NCBI GenBank assembly: GCA_025351405.1
Contig: JANXVZ010000030.1
Coordinates: forward strand, 62,001 to 126,000
Direction: 5' to 3'
DNA length: 64,000 nt
From: Sphingomonadales bacterium
GTDB taxonomy: Bacteria; Pseudomonadota; Alphaproteobacteria; Sphingomonadales; Sphingomonadaceae
Part shown: positions 37,270 through 45,731 of the stretch, in pieces
How positions within the stretch are numbered: the stretch's first letter is position 1
Layout of the letters: the number at the start of each line of letters is the position of its first letter
Made by a program: the position numbers and the translations under genes
Notes under the pieces: generated by a model
What the model saw: only the letters and a program-made list of their open reading frames with translations
Databases searched by the model: none
What the model was told of the DNA's origin: nothing

Positions 37270-37292
37270 AACCATTTCTGAATTCAATGGTT
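37270..37292. promoter_or_regulatory. Inverted repeat in the divergent glycine-zipper promoter region
   Basis: AACCATT-N9-AATGGTT is a perfect 7+7 inverted repeat placed roughly midway between the two divergent glycine-zipper genes. It is a candidate operator that could control both. The rest of this 146-bp gap shows no other clear signal. Confidence 0.4.
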
Positions 37293-37353
37293 AGACACTG
37301 TTCATGACGCACGTGGCATAAAGCCGTCATCGTCAAAAAAGGGAGACCACATC

Positions 37354-37647
37354 ATGCGTTCAATCAATCTTCTCGCCATTGCTGCCATCGCCGCTGCCAT
37401 TCCGTCGGTTCCTGCCGCTGCGCGCCACCACCACAACCAGTACGCGTACAACGGCCATGTCTATCGCAGCTACGACCAGTGCCGCGCCGAGAAGAGCCGG
37501 GCTGCAAAGCGTGGCACGGTCATCGGCGCCGTCGCCGGTGGCGCAGGCACGGCCTTGCTCGGTGGCAACCTTGGCGGCTCGCTGCTTGGTGCCGGTGTCG
37601 GCGCGGTGGCCGGCAATGCGATCGGCAGCGGCACCAAGAAGTGCTGA
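37354..37647 (+). CDS. Small exported glycine-zipper protein
   Basis: A 97-residue exported protein. The signal peptide is MRSINLLAIAAIAAAIPSVPAAA, followed by a His-rich start (RHHHNQYAYNGHVYRSYDQCRAEK) and a glycine-zipper domain (GTVIGAVAGGAGTALLGGNLGGSLLGAGVGAVAGNAIGSGTKKC). The two cysteines could form a disulfide across the domain. It is in the same family as the divergent gene, with a glycine-zipper but without the Gly/Tyr-rich body. GGGAG is present nine bases before the ATG. Function is unknown. Confidence 0.8.
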   Translation: MRSINLLAIAAIAAAIPSVPAAARHHHNQYAYNGHVYRSYDQCRAEKSRAAKRGTVIGAVAGGAGTALLGGNLGGSLLGAGVGAVAGNAIGSGTKKC

Positions 37648-37690
37648 TCTGAGGCTTTGAATTAAAGGCGGCGCCGGGTGCTTCGTGCGA

Positions 37691-38626
37691 TCACGAGCAG
37701 CTGGCGCCCCCGAGCACACAAAAGCGCGCGCAGTGCGGATGGTTGAGCGGCACCGGCCGTGATGCCTCCGCCAGCGTCGCACCCAGCTCGAACTGCGCAT
37801 CATAGGCCAGCAGGGTACACGCCAGTACGGCCGCGGCGTCGCTTCCCCGCCGTCTCACCACCATGCGGGATGTCGCGCACATCATCGCTGTTGGTTCGAC
37901 ATCGAGAATGCCCCAGCATGCCGTGGTAATTTCCGGCACATCGGCAGCGGCGTCCATTTCCGGAAACAGCACGAGTGGCGGCGTCGGCAAGCCCAGCCCG
38001 GCAAAAAGCGTGGCGTAGCCGGCCTGTGCGCCGGCTTCGTTCTCGCCCGCCAGCTGCCGGCCGGCGATGGCGATGGCGAAACCGTGCGACGATAGCCAGC
38101 GAATGCCCTCGATCGCGATCGCAAAACTGCCGTCGCCACGCTCTGCATCATGCCGCTGTGCGGTGTAATGATCGAGGCTGACGCGGAAGGTCAGGTGGTG
38201 GCGCGGCAATGCTAGGAGCTCAGCTTCAAGGCGACGCATCGGTCGCATCGCGTTGGTCAGCACCAGCACTTCGAAGCCGTGATCGAGACTGAGGCCGATC
38301 ATTGCCGGCGTCGCGCGGTTCATGAAGGGCTCTCCACCCGTGAAGCCGATCTCCCGCACCGGCAGCGCATCGGCCGCGATCTCATCAAGAAATTGCGCCA
38401 CCTCGGCCAAGGTCAGATATGCCAGCCTATCGTTGCGTGGGGAGCTTTCGATGTAGCAGTTGCTGCAGGCAAGGTTGCACAGTGTCCCGGTATTGAACCA
38501 CAGCGTCGTCAAGCCGTTGAGGGCCACCGACGCGCGTGGCTCTCCCTTGGCAGTGCGCAAGGGGTCGCGGAACTTGGCCGAATCGAGGCGGGGCGCTGCA
38601 ACATGAAAGGGTGACGCTTCGGTGAT
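37691..38626 (-). CDS. Radical SAM enzyme of the arsM cluster, probable ATC start
   Basis: A 311-residue radical SAM protein (if started at ATC 38626). The [4Fe-4S] motif is CNLACSNC; GFTGGEPFMN is the SAM-binding GGE motif, followed by RVSLDHYTAQRHDAERG. The end is Cys-rich (HPHCARFCVLGGASCS), perhaps for a second cluster. It is not the classical ArsS: the CxxxCxxC is present but the DUF3641 tail is not. The first conventional start is TTG 38560, but the frame stays open upstream with residues that look conserved (TEASPFHVAAPRLDSAKFRDP), no ATG/GTG/TTG occurs there, and ATC 38626 has AGGAG eight bases before it. It is divergent from arsM and probably shares its pathway. Confidence 0.82.
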   Translation of the reverse strand: MTEASPFHVAAPRLDSAKFRDPLRTAKGEPRASVALNGLTTLWFNTGTLCNLACSNCYIESSPRNDRLAYLTLAEVAQFLDEIAADALPVREIGFTGGEPFMNRATPAMIGLSLDHGFEVLVLTNAMRPMRRLEAELLALPRHHLTFRVSLDHYTAQRHDAERGDGSFAIAIEGIRWLSSHGFAIAIAGRQLAGENEAGAQAGYATLFAGLGLPTPPLVLFPEMDAAADVPEITTACWGILDVEPTAMMCATSRMVVRRRGSDAAAVLACTLLAYDAQFELGATLAEASRPVPLNHPHCARFCVLGGASCS

Positions 38627-38669
38627 GGTCGTTGCTCCTGCGGCATTTCCCCGGTTCGCGTTGCCGTTC

Positions 38670-38679
38670 TAACCGGTTA
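38670..38679. promoter_or_regulatory. Palindrome in the radical SAM / arsM divergent promoter
   Basis: TAACCGGTTA is a perfect 10-bp palindrome in the 131-bp gap between the two start codons. Around it, on the minus strand, TTGCGAC-N14-GCAAATTTC resembles a promoter for the radical SAM gene. It could be an operator for both genes; no ArsR regulator is encoded nearby. Confidence 0.35.
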
Positions 38680-38757
38680 CTGAAATTTGCCGAGTCCGTG
38701 TAACGTCGCAACGCGTATCTACGGATGAACACAGCAGGGCGTTGGAGCGTTCACCGC

Positions 38758-39810
38758 ATGAATCTCGAGAACAGCCGCAATTATTATGGCCAGGTCCTGC
38801 AAGGTTCGGCCGATCTGCGCACCGATGCATGCTCCACCGCCGAGGCACCCAGTGCGGAAATCCGCGCCGCGCTCGCCCGCGTCCACCCCGACGTTCGCGC
38901 CCGCTATTATGGTTGCGGCTTCATCGCACCCGCCGCCATCGAGGGTGCGCATATTCTCGATCTCGGTTCGGGTGCCGGGCAGGATGCTTATCTGCTGGCG
39001 CAGTTCGTTGGCGAATCAGGGTCGGTAACCGGCGTTGATGCCACGCCGGAACAGTTGGCCATCGCCGATGCGACGCGCGAATGGCACCGCGAGGCCTTTG
39101 GCCATGCGACCTCGAATGTGCGTTTCCTGGCGGGCGACATCGAAAATCTTGGGCAATTGCCCCTCGCGGACGGCAGTTTCGATGTCATCGTGTCCAACTG
39201 CGTCATAAATCTGGTCGCCGACAAGGGTGCGGTGTTTCGTGCCGCCCATCGTTTGCTCAAGCCAGGCGGCGAGCTGTATTTTTCCGATGTCTATGCCGAT
39301 CGGCGGGTACCCGAAGCCTTGCAATCCGACCCCGTGCTGCACGGCGAGTGCCTGTCCGGTGCACTATACTGGAATGACTTCCTGACCATCGCCAAGGCTG
39401 CCGGCTTTGCCGACCCAAGGTTGGTCACCGACCGGCCGCTCGGCATCGGTGACGCCGCGGTTGCCGCTATGGTCGATGGCATCAACTTCTTTTCAGCGAC
39501 ATGGCGCCTGTTCAAGCTGGAAGGCCTCGAACCCGAGTGCGAAGACTATGGCCAGGCCGTGGTTTATCGCGGCAGCGTCGCCGGCCACCCGAAGCGACTG
39601 ATCCTCGACAAGCACCATGTCATCGAGACCGGCAAGGTCTTTCCGGTCTGCGGCAATAGCTGGAAGATGCTCGCCGAATCGCGTTTTGCCCCGCATTTCG
39701 ATTTCATAGGTGATTTCTCGCGGCATTTCGGCATTTTTGCGGGTTGCGGCACCGCGCTGCCCTTCGACACCGCCACGCAAGCCGCCGACACGACGCCGGG
39801 TTGCTGCTGA
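38758..39810 (+). CDS. arsM: Arsenite methyltransferase
   Basis: A 350-residue SAM-dependent methyltransferase predicted to methylate trivalent arsenic. The four family cysteines are present: Cys25 (TDAC), Cys53 (YYGCGF), Cys148 (VSNCVINL) and Cys198 (HGECLSGALYW). Their spacing (28 residues in the first pair, 50 in the second) equals that in the characterised algal ArsM (44/72 and 174/224). The SAM site is ILDLGSGAGQDAYLL. The C-terminal extension ends with GCGTALPFDT and CC, also usual in the family. The start ATG 38758 has TTGGAG before it; an upstream ATG at 38725 has none. Four bases separate it from the epimerase gene. Confidence 0.93.
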   Translation: MNLENSRNYYGQVLQGSADLRTDACSTAEAPSAEIRAALARVHPDVRARYYGCGFIAPAAIEGAHILDLGSGAGQDAYLLAQFVGESGSVTGVDATPEQLAIADATREWHREAFGHATSNVRFLAGDIENLGQLPLADGSFDVIVSNCVINLVADKGAVFRAAHRLLKPGGELYFSDVYADRRVPEALQSDPVLHGECLSGALYWNDFLTIAKAAGFADPRLVTDRPLGIGDAAVAAMVDGINFFSATWRLFKLEGLEPECEDYGQAVVYRGSVAGHPKRLILDKHHVIETGKVFPVCGNSWKMLAESRFAPHFDFIGDFSRHFGIFAGCGTALPFDTATQAADTTPGCC

Positions 39811-39814
39811 ACCG

Positions 39815-40903
39815 ATGCGCATCCTCATCACCGGGGCTGCCGGGCTGATCGGAGGTGAGCTGACCTCGCGCCTGGCGCAGCGCGGCCATGCGGTTACGGC
39901 GCTGGTCCATCGCCGACACGACGTGTTCAACAATGCAGGCGCGCTGGTTGCGTCGCGCCGTCAGGGCAATCCCGCCGCCGGCGAAGTCGTGACAATGGCT
40001 GCCGATGTGCGGGAACCGGGCCTCGGCCTCGCCGGTGTGCCTGCTATCGACCTCGTGATACACGCCGCGGCGATAACCGCTTTCGATGCATCGCCCACGA
40101 TCTATACAGCGGTAAACATCGACGGCACAGCCAATGCTATCGCGCTGGCGGAGTCCACAGGCGCGGCACTGCTGCATGTCAGCACCGCCTATGTCTCCGG
40201 TCTGCGTGATGGCGCCATCCTCGAATGTGAGACCGGACGCGAATTCGTCAACGGCTATGAGGCAAGCAAGGCCGCTGGCGAAGCCCTGGTTCGCGCCGCC
40301 ATGGAGCGTGGCTTGCGCGCAACGATCGCTCGTCCATCCATCGTCGTGGGCGACTGGGAAGGTGGCGTCATCCGCGATTTCGACAATATCTACATGATCT
40401 TCAAGCTGATCGCCGAAGGCCGTGTGCGTGTCCTCCCGGCGGCACCCTGCGCCAGCCTCGATCTGGTACCGATCGACTATGTCTGCAGCGCGCTTGTGGC
40501 GCTTGCCGAGAATATTGACAGCGTAAAGGGGCGCGTTTTCCACCTCGTCGGCAGCGCGCCATTGGCCGTGGCCACTATCGGCGAAGCCATCGCTGCGGTG
40601 CCTGGCCTCGGGGTGCCGTGCTTTGTCGCACCCGAAGCTTTCGCCCCCGAAGCGCTGCCGCCGGTGGAGCGACGCTATCACGCCGCTGCGGCGTCGCTTT
40701 ACACCAGCTACCTCTTGCGCAGTCCGCGTTTCGAAACCGCCAATGCGCGGGCGCTGTTGCCGCCATGCCCGCCGACGGACCGTGCGTGGCTTGGTCGGCT
40801 GCTGGCGCACTGCATCGCCGCAGGCTTCGTAAAGCCCGTGCGCGGTCGACAATCGACGGGCGCGCCGGCCACCACAGGCACTTCATCGGACGTCCGGGTA
40901 TAG
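39815..40903 (+). CDS. NAD-dependent epimerase/dehydratase-like SDR protein
   Basis: A 362-residue extended short-chain dehydrogenase. The Rossmann opening is MRILITGAAGLIGGELTSRL (GxxGxxG), with DLVIHAAAITAFDASP, the catalytic STAYVSG ... YEASKAAGEALV (Ser, Tyr and Lys) and ARPSIVVGDWEGG. The region after residue 230 looks like a substrate domain of the thioester-reductase / sterol-dehydrogenase type as much as a sugar epimerase, so the substrate is open. It starts four bases after the arsM stop and is probably co-translated with it. Its 3' end overlaps the convergent glycosyltransferase gene by 21 bases. Confidence 0.82.
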   Translation: MRILITGAAGLIGGELTSRLAQRGHAVTALVHRRHDVFNNAGALVASRRQGNPAAGEVVTMAADVREPGLGLAGVPAIDLVIHAAAITAFDASPTIYTAVNIDGTANAIALAESTGAALLHVSTAYVSGLRDGAILECETGREFVNGYEASKAAGEALVRAAMERGLRATIARPSIVVGDWEGGVIRDFDNIYMIFKLIAEGRVRVLPAAPCASLDLVPIDYVCSALVALAENIDSVKGRVFHLVGSAPLAVATIGEAIAAVPGLGVPCFVAPEAFAPEALPPVERRYHAAAASLYTSYLLRSPRFETANARALLPPCPPTDRAWLGRLLAHCIAAGFVKPVRGRQSTGAPATTGTSSDVRV

Positions 40904-41608
40904 CTTTGCCAGCGTCTTCGGCCTGATCCCCAAGCCCCAGCGCACGCCGACCTTGAGATACACCCAGTTGGCGCGCCATTCCCCCCAGCGTGCAACGCGG
41001 CGGTCCGAGGTCAAGACAATGCGGTTGACCAGGCGCGTCCGACCCAAGCGCGCCATGCGGACACACAGGTCGGCCTCCTCCATCACCAGCATCGAGGCAT
41101 CGAATCCGCCCACGGTGTTGAAGTCGCGACGCCGAAAGAACATCGCATGGTCCCCAAAGAGCAGCCGGCCGCCGCGCAGGAACAGATGCGGGCGGAACAG
41201 CAGCGGCGCGTACCAGGTCTTGATCCAGTTGTGAAAGCTCGTCACCCAACGGGTCTTTTCCGGCCCGGCAAGGATGGCGGTGAAGCCGGCAAGGTTGATT
41301 CGGGCGTCGGCCATCGTGGCGCGCATCACCGCGATGGCATCATCGGGCAACCACGTATCGGCGTGGAGAATGCAGACAATGGGCGCGATTGTTGCCGCGA
41401 CGCCGGCGTTGCACTGGGCGGCGCGGCCACGGCCGACCCCCAGCACAGCCAGACCGCCGGCACGCGCGATCGCAACGCTCGCATCGCTGCTGCCGCCATC
41501 GACAACAATGATTTCCGCTGGGGCTGGATCGAGTGCTGCGAGACAGCGCAGCAGGCGGGGCAGCGAATCGGCCTCGTCGAGCATCGGGATGACGATGGCG
41601 ACGTCCAT
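40883..41608 (-). CDS. TIGR04283-type glycosyltransferase (arsenosugar-associated)
   Basis: A 241-residue GT-A family-2 glycosyltransferase. VAIVIPMLDEADSLPRLLRCLAAL and IIVVDGGSSDASVAIA are the standard start, ILHADTWLPDDAI holds the DxD-like metal-binding site, and FGDHAMFFRRRDFNTVGGFDASMLVMEEADLCVRMARLG is the acceptor region. The length and these blocks match TIGR04283, which is annotated as an arsenosugar-biosynthesis glycosyltransferase because of its co-occurrence with arsM and arsS. ATG 41608 overlaps the upstream TIGR04282 stop by one base (TGATG). Confidence 0.86.
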   Translation of the reverse strand: MDVAIVIPMLDEADSLPRLLRCLAALDPAPAEIIVVDGGSSDASVAIARAGGLAVLGVGRGRAAQCNAGVAATIAPIVCILHADTWLPDDAIAVMRATMADARINLAGFTAILAGPEKTRWVTSFHNWIKTWYAPLLFRPHLFLRGGRLLFGDHAMFFRRRDFNTVGGFDASMLVMEEADLCVRMARLGRTRLVNRIVLTSDRRVARWGEWRANWVYLKVGVRWGLGIRPKTLAKLYPDVR

Positions 41609-42177
41609 CAAAGCAACTCGGGCCAGCAGGCCAGATCTTCGGGACGATCGAGATCAGCGAGGGTGTCGAGCACCACGGCGCCGCTCAATCGCGCCAAGGT
41701 CGCGGCAAAAACCGTCGACGTACCCCACGCGATATCGATAAACAGTTCTGGCGCCGGTGCCGAGAGGCCGAGCAGCCAGTAGCCGCCATCCTCGGCCGGG
41801 CCGATGACGGCCGGTGCATGTGCAAGCGCTTCGGCGGCGGCCAGAAGATGCCGCGGCAGCAGCCCCGGAATATCGGCCCCGAGCAGCAACACCGGCAGTG
41901 CCTGTGCCGCCCGCGCCAGGCGTGCCCCCAGATCGCCCTCGCCCTGATCGACATAGGCAAGACCATCGCCCAGCCATCCGCGGAAATCGGCGATCGGCGC
42001 CCCCGTCACCCGCACCTCGCAATCAAGACCGCTGGCGCGGACCGTTGCAACCGTCCGCTCCGTCAGCCGGCGGTGGACATCCGCCGCACCTTGCTCGCCG
42101 ATGACAGGAACAAGGCGCGTCTTGGCCTTGCCCGGCGTCGGCCAGCGGGTAAAAAGCGCTACCCTCGGCCTGTCCAA
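41608..42177 (-). CDS. TIGR04282-type (DUF2064) nucleotidyl/glycosyltransferase
   Basis: A protein of about 189 residues in the DUF2064 family (TIGR04282), the second transferase linked to arsenosugar synthesis. RVALFTRWPTPGKAKTRLVPVIGEQGAA is the nucleotide-binding start, then LGADIPGLLPRHLLAAAEAL and AEDGGYWLLGLS, as in cofC/MobA-like nucleotidyltransferases. The start is uncertain: the frame has no ATG, and I use TTG 42177 because it precedes the conserved part directly; TTG codons at 42216 and 42222 are alternatives. It is coupled to the TIGR04283 gene. Confidence 0.8.
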   Translation of the reverse strand: MDRPRVALFTRWPTPGKAKTRLVPVIGEQGAADVHRRLTERTVATVRASGLDCEVRVTGAPIADFRGWLGDGLAYVDQGEGDLGARLARAAQALPVLLLGADIPGLLPRHLLAAAEALAHAPAVIGPAEDGGYWLLGLSAPAPELFIDIAWGTSTVFAATLARLSGAVVLDTLADLDRPEDLACWPELL

Positions 42178-42232
42178 CGCTGCCGAGTGCTGCTCACGGA
42201 CGGGCGGGAGCGGCAACGACAAGGCCGGGCGA

Positions 42233-44089
42233 TCAACGCCGGCCGCGACCGGCGGTCTTGCCTTCGGTCTCGAACAGGTTCGCGAGTTGATCGATGATGG
42301 TACCGCCAAGCTGTTCAGCGTCCATGATCGTCACGGCCTTGGCGTAATAGCGCGTCACGTCATGGCCGATGCCGATGGCAATGAGTTCGACCGGCGATCG
42401 ATTCTCGATGACCTTGATGACCTGGCGCAGGTGGCGTTCGAGATAGTTGCCGCTGTTGACCGACAGGGTCGAATCATCGACCGGCGCGCCATCGGAGATC
42501 ACCATCAGGATACGGCGATCCTCGCGCCGGGCCATCAGCCGGTCGTGCGCCCATAACAATGCCTCGCCGTCGATATTTTCCTTGAGCAGGCCTTCGCGCA
42601 TCATCAGCCCAAGGTTCTTGCGGGCGCGGCGCCATGGTGCATCGGCCTGTTTATAGACGATATGGCGCAGGTCGTTGAGCCGGCCGGGCTTTGCGGGGCG
42701 ACCGTCGGCGAGCCACTTTTCGCGGCTCTGGCCACCCTTCCATGCGCGCGTCGTAAAGCCCAGTATCTCGGTCTTTACAGCGCATCGTTCGAGGGTGCGG
42801 GCCAGAATGTCGGCACAGATTGCGGCAATCGAAATCGGCCGCCCCCGCATCGATCCCGAATTGTCTATCAACAGTGTCACCACCGTGTCGCGGAACTGGG
42901 TGTCGCGCTCGACCTTGTAGCTGAGCGCATAGGCCGGGTTGGTGACGATGCGCACCAGCCGCGCCGCATCGAGCAAGCCCTCCTCCTGGTCAAAATCCCA
43001 GCTGCGATTCTGCTGTGCCATCAGACGGCGCTGCAGGCGGTTGGCCAGCTTGGTCACGGCCGATTGCAACGGGATCAATTGCTGGTCGAGATAGCCGCGA
43101 AGTCGGGTCAGTTCCTCGGCATCGCACAGGTCTTCGGCGCCGACAACCTCGTCATTCGCGGTCGTATACGCTGTATAGTCGAAGTTGGACGGCAGGTCCG
43201 ACATTGGCAGATTGGGCCGCCAAGGGCTCATGCCTTCCTGACCGTCCTCACCCATTTCGGCTTCGGAGACCATGTCGGTGTCCATCTCGACGTCGCGCTG
43301 TTCCGACGATTCAGGATCGTCGGACGACTCCTCTGGCCGGGTTTCGGTGGATTGGTCCTGTCCACCGGCATCCTGCTCGGCTTCCTCGCCCTCTTCGCCG
43401 GGCTGGTTCTCGTCCTCCTGCTCGTCGCTCTCCTCGCCCTCCTCGGGGTCGGCATCGGGATCGACGCCAAGGCCAAGGTCCGACAGCACGCGGCGCATAA
43501 CCTGGGCAAACGCCGCCTGGTCGCCCTGGGTGTCGACAAGGTCGTCGAGATGTCCGCCAGCCTTGGCCTCGAGGTCGCCGCGTACCAGGTCGACAGCATT
43601 TTCGGCGGCAGAGGGAATGGGCGCGCCGGTCAACCGTTCGCGCACCAGCAGGCCGAGGGCCGTGGCCAGCGGCACCTCGTCAGCGCTCCGGGCCCGCACG
43701 ATCGGGTCGGCACGAACACGCATCTCGGTCATGCGATCGAGATTCTTGGCGACCCCGAGCATTTCGGATGATCCCAGCGCCTCGATGCGAGCCTGCTCGA
43801 CAGCGTTCCAGATATCGCGCGCCACCCCGGCTTCGGGTTGGTCGAGCCCATGCAATTTGGCATCATGATGGCGCCGGCGCAGCGCAAACGAATCGGCCCA
43901 GCCGCGCACTTCGGCGACCTGCTCCGCCGGCAGCGCCCGGCCCGGCTGCGGAACCCGCGCCTGGTCGCCGAAGCACGATGGCTTGTCGGCGGTATATGCG
44001 ACATCGATATCGGGCGCATGGCCGAGCGCACGCAGCGTTGCAGCAACGGCCTGCCGGAAGTCTTCGATAGGGTTTTCGGGCTGGCTCAC
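42233..44089 (-). CDS. cobT: CobT-type cobaltochelatase subunit (VWA protein)
   Basis: A 618-residue protein. The N-terminal ~220 residues include the helical CobT region ([18 protein letters not shown]), followed by a very acidic linker (about residues 218-280: [18 protein letters not shown] ... ) and the CobT/VWA domain with the MIDAS motif [17 protein letters not shown] near residue 410. With CobS and CobN it forms the aerobic cobalt chelatase, but no cobN or other cob gene is here. The start is GTG 44089, five bases after the cobS stop. A role as the VWA partner of a MoxR-type chaperone is possible. Confidence 0.88.
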   Translation of the reverse strand: MSQPENPIEDFRQAVAATLRALGHAPDIDVAYTADKPSCFGDQARVPQPGRALPAEQVAEVRGWADSFALRRRHHDAKLHGLDQPEAGVARDIWNAVEQARIEALGSSEMLGVAKNLDRMTEMRVRADPIVRARSADEVPLATALGLLVRERLTGAPIPSAAENAVDLVRGDLEAKAGGHLDDLVDTQGDQAAFAQVMRRVLSDLGLGVDPDADPEEGEESDEQEDENQPGEEGEEAEQDAGGQDQSTETRPEESSDDPESSEQRDVEMDTDMVSEAEMGEDGQEGMSPWRPNLPMSDLPSNFDYTAYTTANDEVVGAEDLCDAEELTRLRGYLDQQLIPLQSAVTKLANRLQRRLMAQQNRSWDFDQEEGLLDAARLVRIVTNPAYALSYKVERDTQFRDTVVTLLIDNSGSMRGRPISIAAICADILARTLERCAVKTEILGFTTRAWKGGQSREKWLADGRPAKPGRLNDLRHIVYKQADAPWRRARKNLGLMMREGLLKENIDGEALLWAHDRLMARREDRRILMVISDGAPVDDSTLSVNSGNYLERHLRQVIKVIENRSPVELIAIGIGHDVTRYYAKAVTIMDAEQLGGTIIDQLANLFETEGKTAGRGRR

Positions 44090-44094
44090 CGGGG

Positions 44095-45093
44095 TCAGCG
44101 CTTGCCCTTCACCGCGACGCTTTCCGGAAGCTCCTCGCCGAACACGCGCTGGTAATATTCGGCGACGATACCGCGCTCGGCCTCATCGCATTTGTTGAGG
44201 AAGCTCAGGCGGAAGGCAAAGCCGATGTTGCCAAATATGGTGGCATTCTGCGCCCAGGTGATGACCGTGCGCGGGCTCATCACCGTCGAGATGTCGCCGC
44301 CGATGAAGCCGGCCCGCGTCATGTCCGCCACCTTGACCATGTTGGCGACCTGCTTGCGTCCCGCTTCGGTGTCGAAGCGCTTTTCCTTGGCGACGACGAT
44401 CGCCGTTTCGGTGTGGTGCGGCAGGTAGTTCAGCGTCGAGACGATGTTCCAGCGGTCCATCTGGCCCTGGTTGATCTGCTGGGTGCCGTGATAAAGCCCG
44501 GTGGTATCGCCAAGTCCCACGGTGTTGGCCGTCGCGAACAGGCGGAAATACGGATTGGGCCGGATAACGCGATTCTGGTCGAGCAGGGTCAGCTTGCCGT
44601 CGGTTTCCAGCACGCGCTGGATGACGAACATCACGTCCGGCCGCCCGGCATCATATTCATCGAAGACGAGTGCAGTCGGCGTCTGCAGCGCCCAGGGCAG
44701 CAGGCCTTCGCGGAATTCCGTGACCTGGTGGCCATCGCGCAGCACGATGGCGTCCTTGCCGATTAGGTCGATGCGGCTGATATGGCTGTCGAGGTTGATG
44801 CGGACGCATGGCCAGTTCAACCGCGCCGCGACCTGCTCGATATGCGTCGATTTGCCCGTGCCGTGATAGCCCTGGATCATCACCCGGCGGTTGAAGGTAA
44901 AGCCGGCGAGGATGGCCAGGGTCGTATCCGGGTCGAACACATACGAAGGGTCGAGGTCGGGAACGCGCTCGTCGGCCTGGCTGAATGCCGGCACCTTCAT
45001 GTCGATATCGACACCGAAAACCTCGCGGGCGTCCACCGTCATGTCGGGGGCGTCGAGGGCGGTCTGGGAAGCTTTGGACATTGCTGTAGCCAC
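44095..45093 (-). CDS. cobS: CobS-type AAA+ ATPase
   Basis: A 332-residue AAA+ ATPase of the CobS family. [23 protein letters not shown] is the CobS-specific N-terminus. The Walker A is GYHGTGKST near residue 75, Walker B is [13 protein letters not shown], and the sensor region is [23 protein letters not shown]. The start is GTG 45093 (GGAG eleven bases upstream); ATG 45081 would shorten it by four residues. The gene lies five bases after the J-domain gene and five before cobT, so the three form one operon. Confidence 0.92.
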   Translation of the reverse strand: MATAMSKASQTALDAPDMTVDAREVFGVDIDMKVPAFSQADERVPDLDPSYVFDPDTTLAILAGFTFNRRVMIQGYHGTGKSTHIEQVAARLNWPCVRINLDSHISRIDLIGKDAIVLRDGHQVTEFREGLLPWALQTPTALVFDEYDAGRPDVMFVIQRVLETDGKLTLLDQNRVIRPNPYFRLFATANTVGLGDTTGLYHGTQQINQGQMDRWNIVSTLNYLPHHTETAIVVAKEKRFDTEAGRKQVANMVKVADMTRAGFIGGDISTVMSPRTVITWAQNATIFGNIGFAFRLSFLNKCDEAERGIVAEYYQRVFGEELPESVAVKGKR

Positions 45094-45098
45094 GGGTG

Positions 45099-45665
45099 TC
45101 AGGACTCCGTCTGGAATGCGGATGCGTTCTTCAAGTGCGTATAGGCGTTGACGACGGCCTGCAACTTTCCTTCCTGCGACCGGTCCCCGTCATTGCTGTC
45201 AGGGTGGTAACGCCGGACGAGGCGTTTATAGGCCCGTCGGACATCGCCGGCAGTGGCAGAATCGCCCAGGCCGAGCACGCCCAGGGCCTGGGCATCACCG
45301 AATGCCGCCCAGCGCTTGGGCGCTGCCGCAGCGCGCTTGTCGTGCGGGAACAGGTCATGGGCATCGCCAAAGGTGAAGGCCTTGCCGTTGGTGGCACGTT
45401 CCCATCCCGCGAGGGGGGATTGCGCCTCGATGATCTCGTCGGGGCTGAGGCCGTCGAAGAAATTGTAGCGGGCGTTGAAGGCGCGAACATGTTCGAGGCA
45501 CAGGAACTGCCAACCGGCCTCGCTGCCCGGCGCACGGTTCGACAACGGCGCACGGAACTCACCCTCGGCGGCGCAGCCGGGGTGGTCGCAGCGCGTCGGC
45601 TCGGGGCGCTCGACGCGGCCGTGCAGTCGGCCGGGGCGGCGCGGAGAAGGGTCTGGCTCGGGGAT
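45099..45665 (-). CDS. J-domain (DnaJ-like) protein, probable ATC start
   Basis: A protein of about 188 residues. The C-terminal J domain has the key HPD motif ([33 protein letters not shown]). The N-terminal part carries [11 protein letters not shown], two cysteine pairs (CDHPGC and FLCLEH) and [11 protein letters not shown], as in the alphaproteobacterial J-protein always found before cobS. No ATG occurs in frame between the divergent bolA start and the conserved part. ATC 45665 has AAGGA seven bases upstream; TTG 45752 would overlap the bolA start and lacks a Shine-Dalgarno. It probably recruits DnaK or serves the CobS/CobT pair. Confidence 0.8.
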   Translation of the reverse strand: MPEPDPSPRRPGRLHGRVERPEPTRCDHPGCAAEGEFRAPLSNRAPGSEAGWQFLCLEHVRAFNARYNFFDGLSPDEIIEAQSPLAGWERATNGKAFTFGDAHDLFPHDKRAAAAPKRWAAFGDAQALGVLGLGDSATAGDVRRAYKRLVRRYHPDSNDGDRSQEGKLQAVVNAYTHLKNASAFQTES

Positions 45666-45731
45666 GGCGTCATCCTTGGGTGTATGGGCTTGTTCGCCTA
45701 TAGATGGCTGCGAACGCGCGAAAGGGTGAAG

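Noticed and set aside
38725-38757. Earlier ATG for arsM
   Set aside because: No Shine-Dalgarno precedes 38725 and the 11 extra residues do not match the family; ATG 38758 has TTGGAG upstream.
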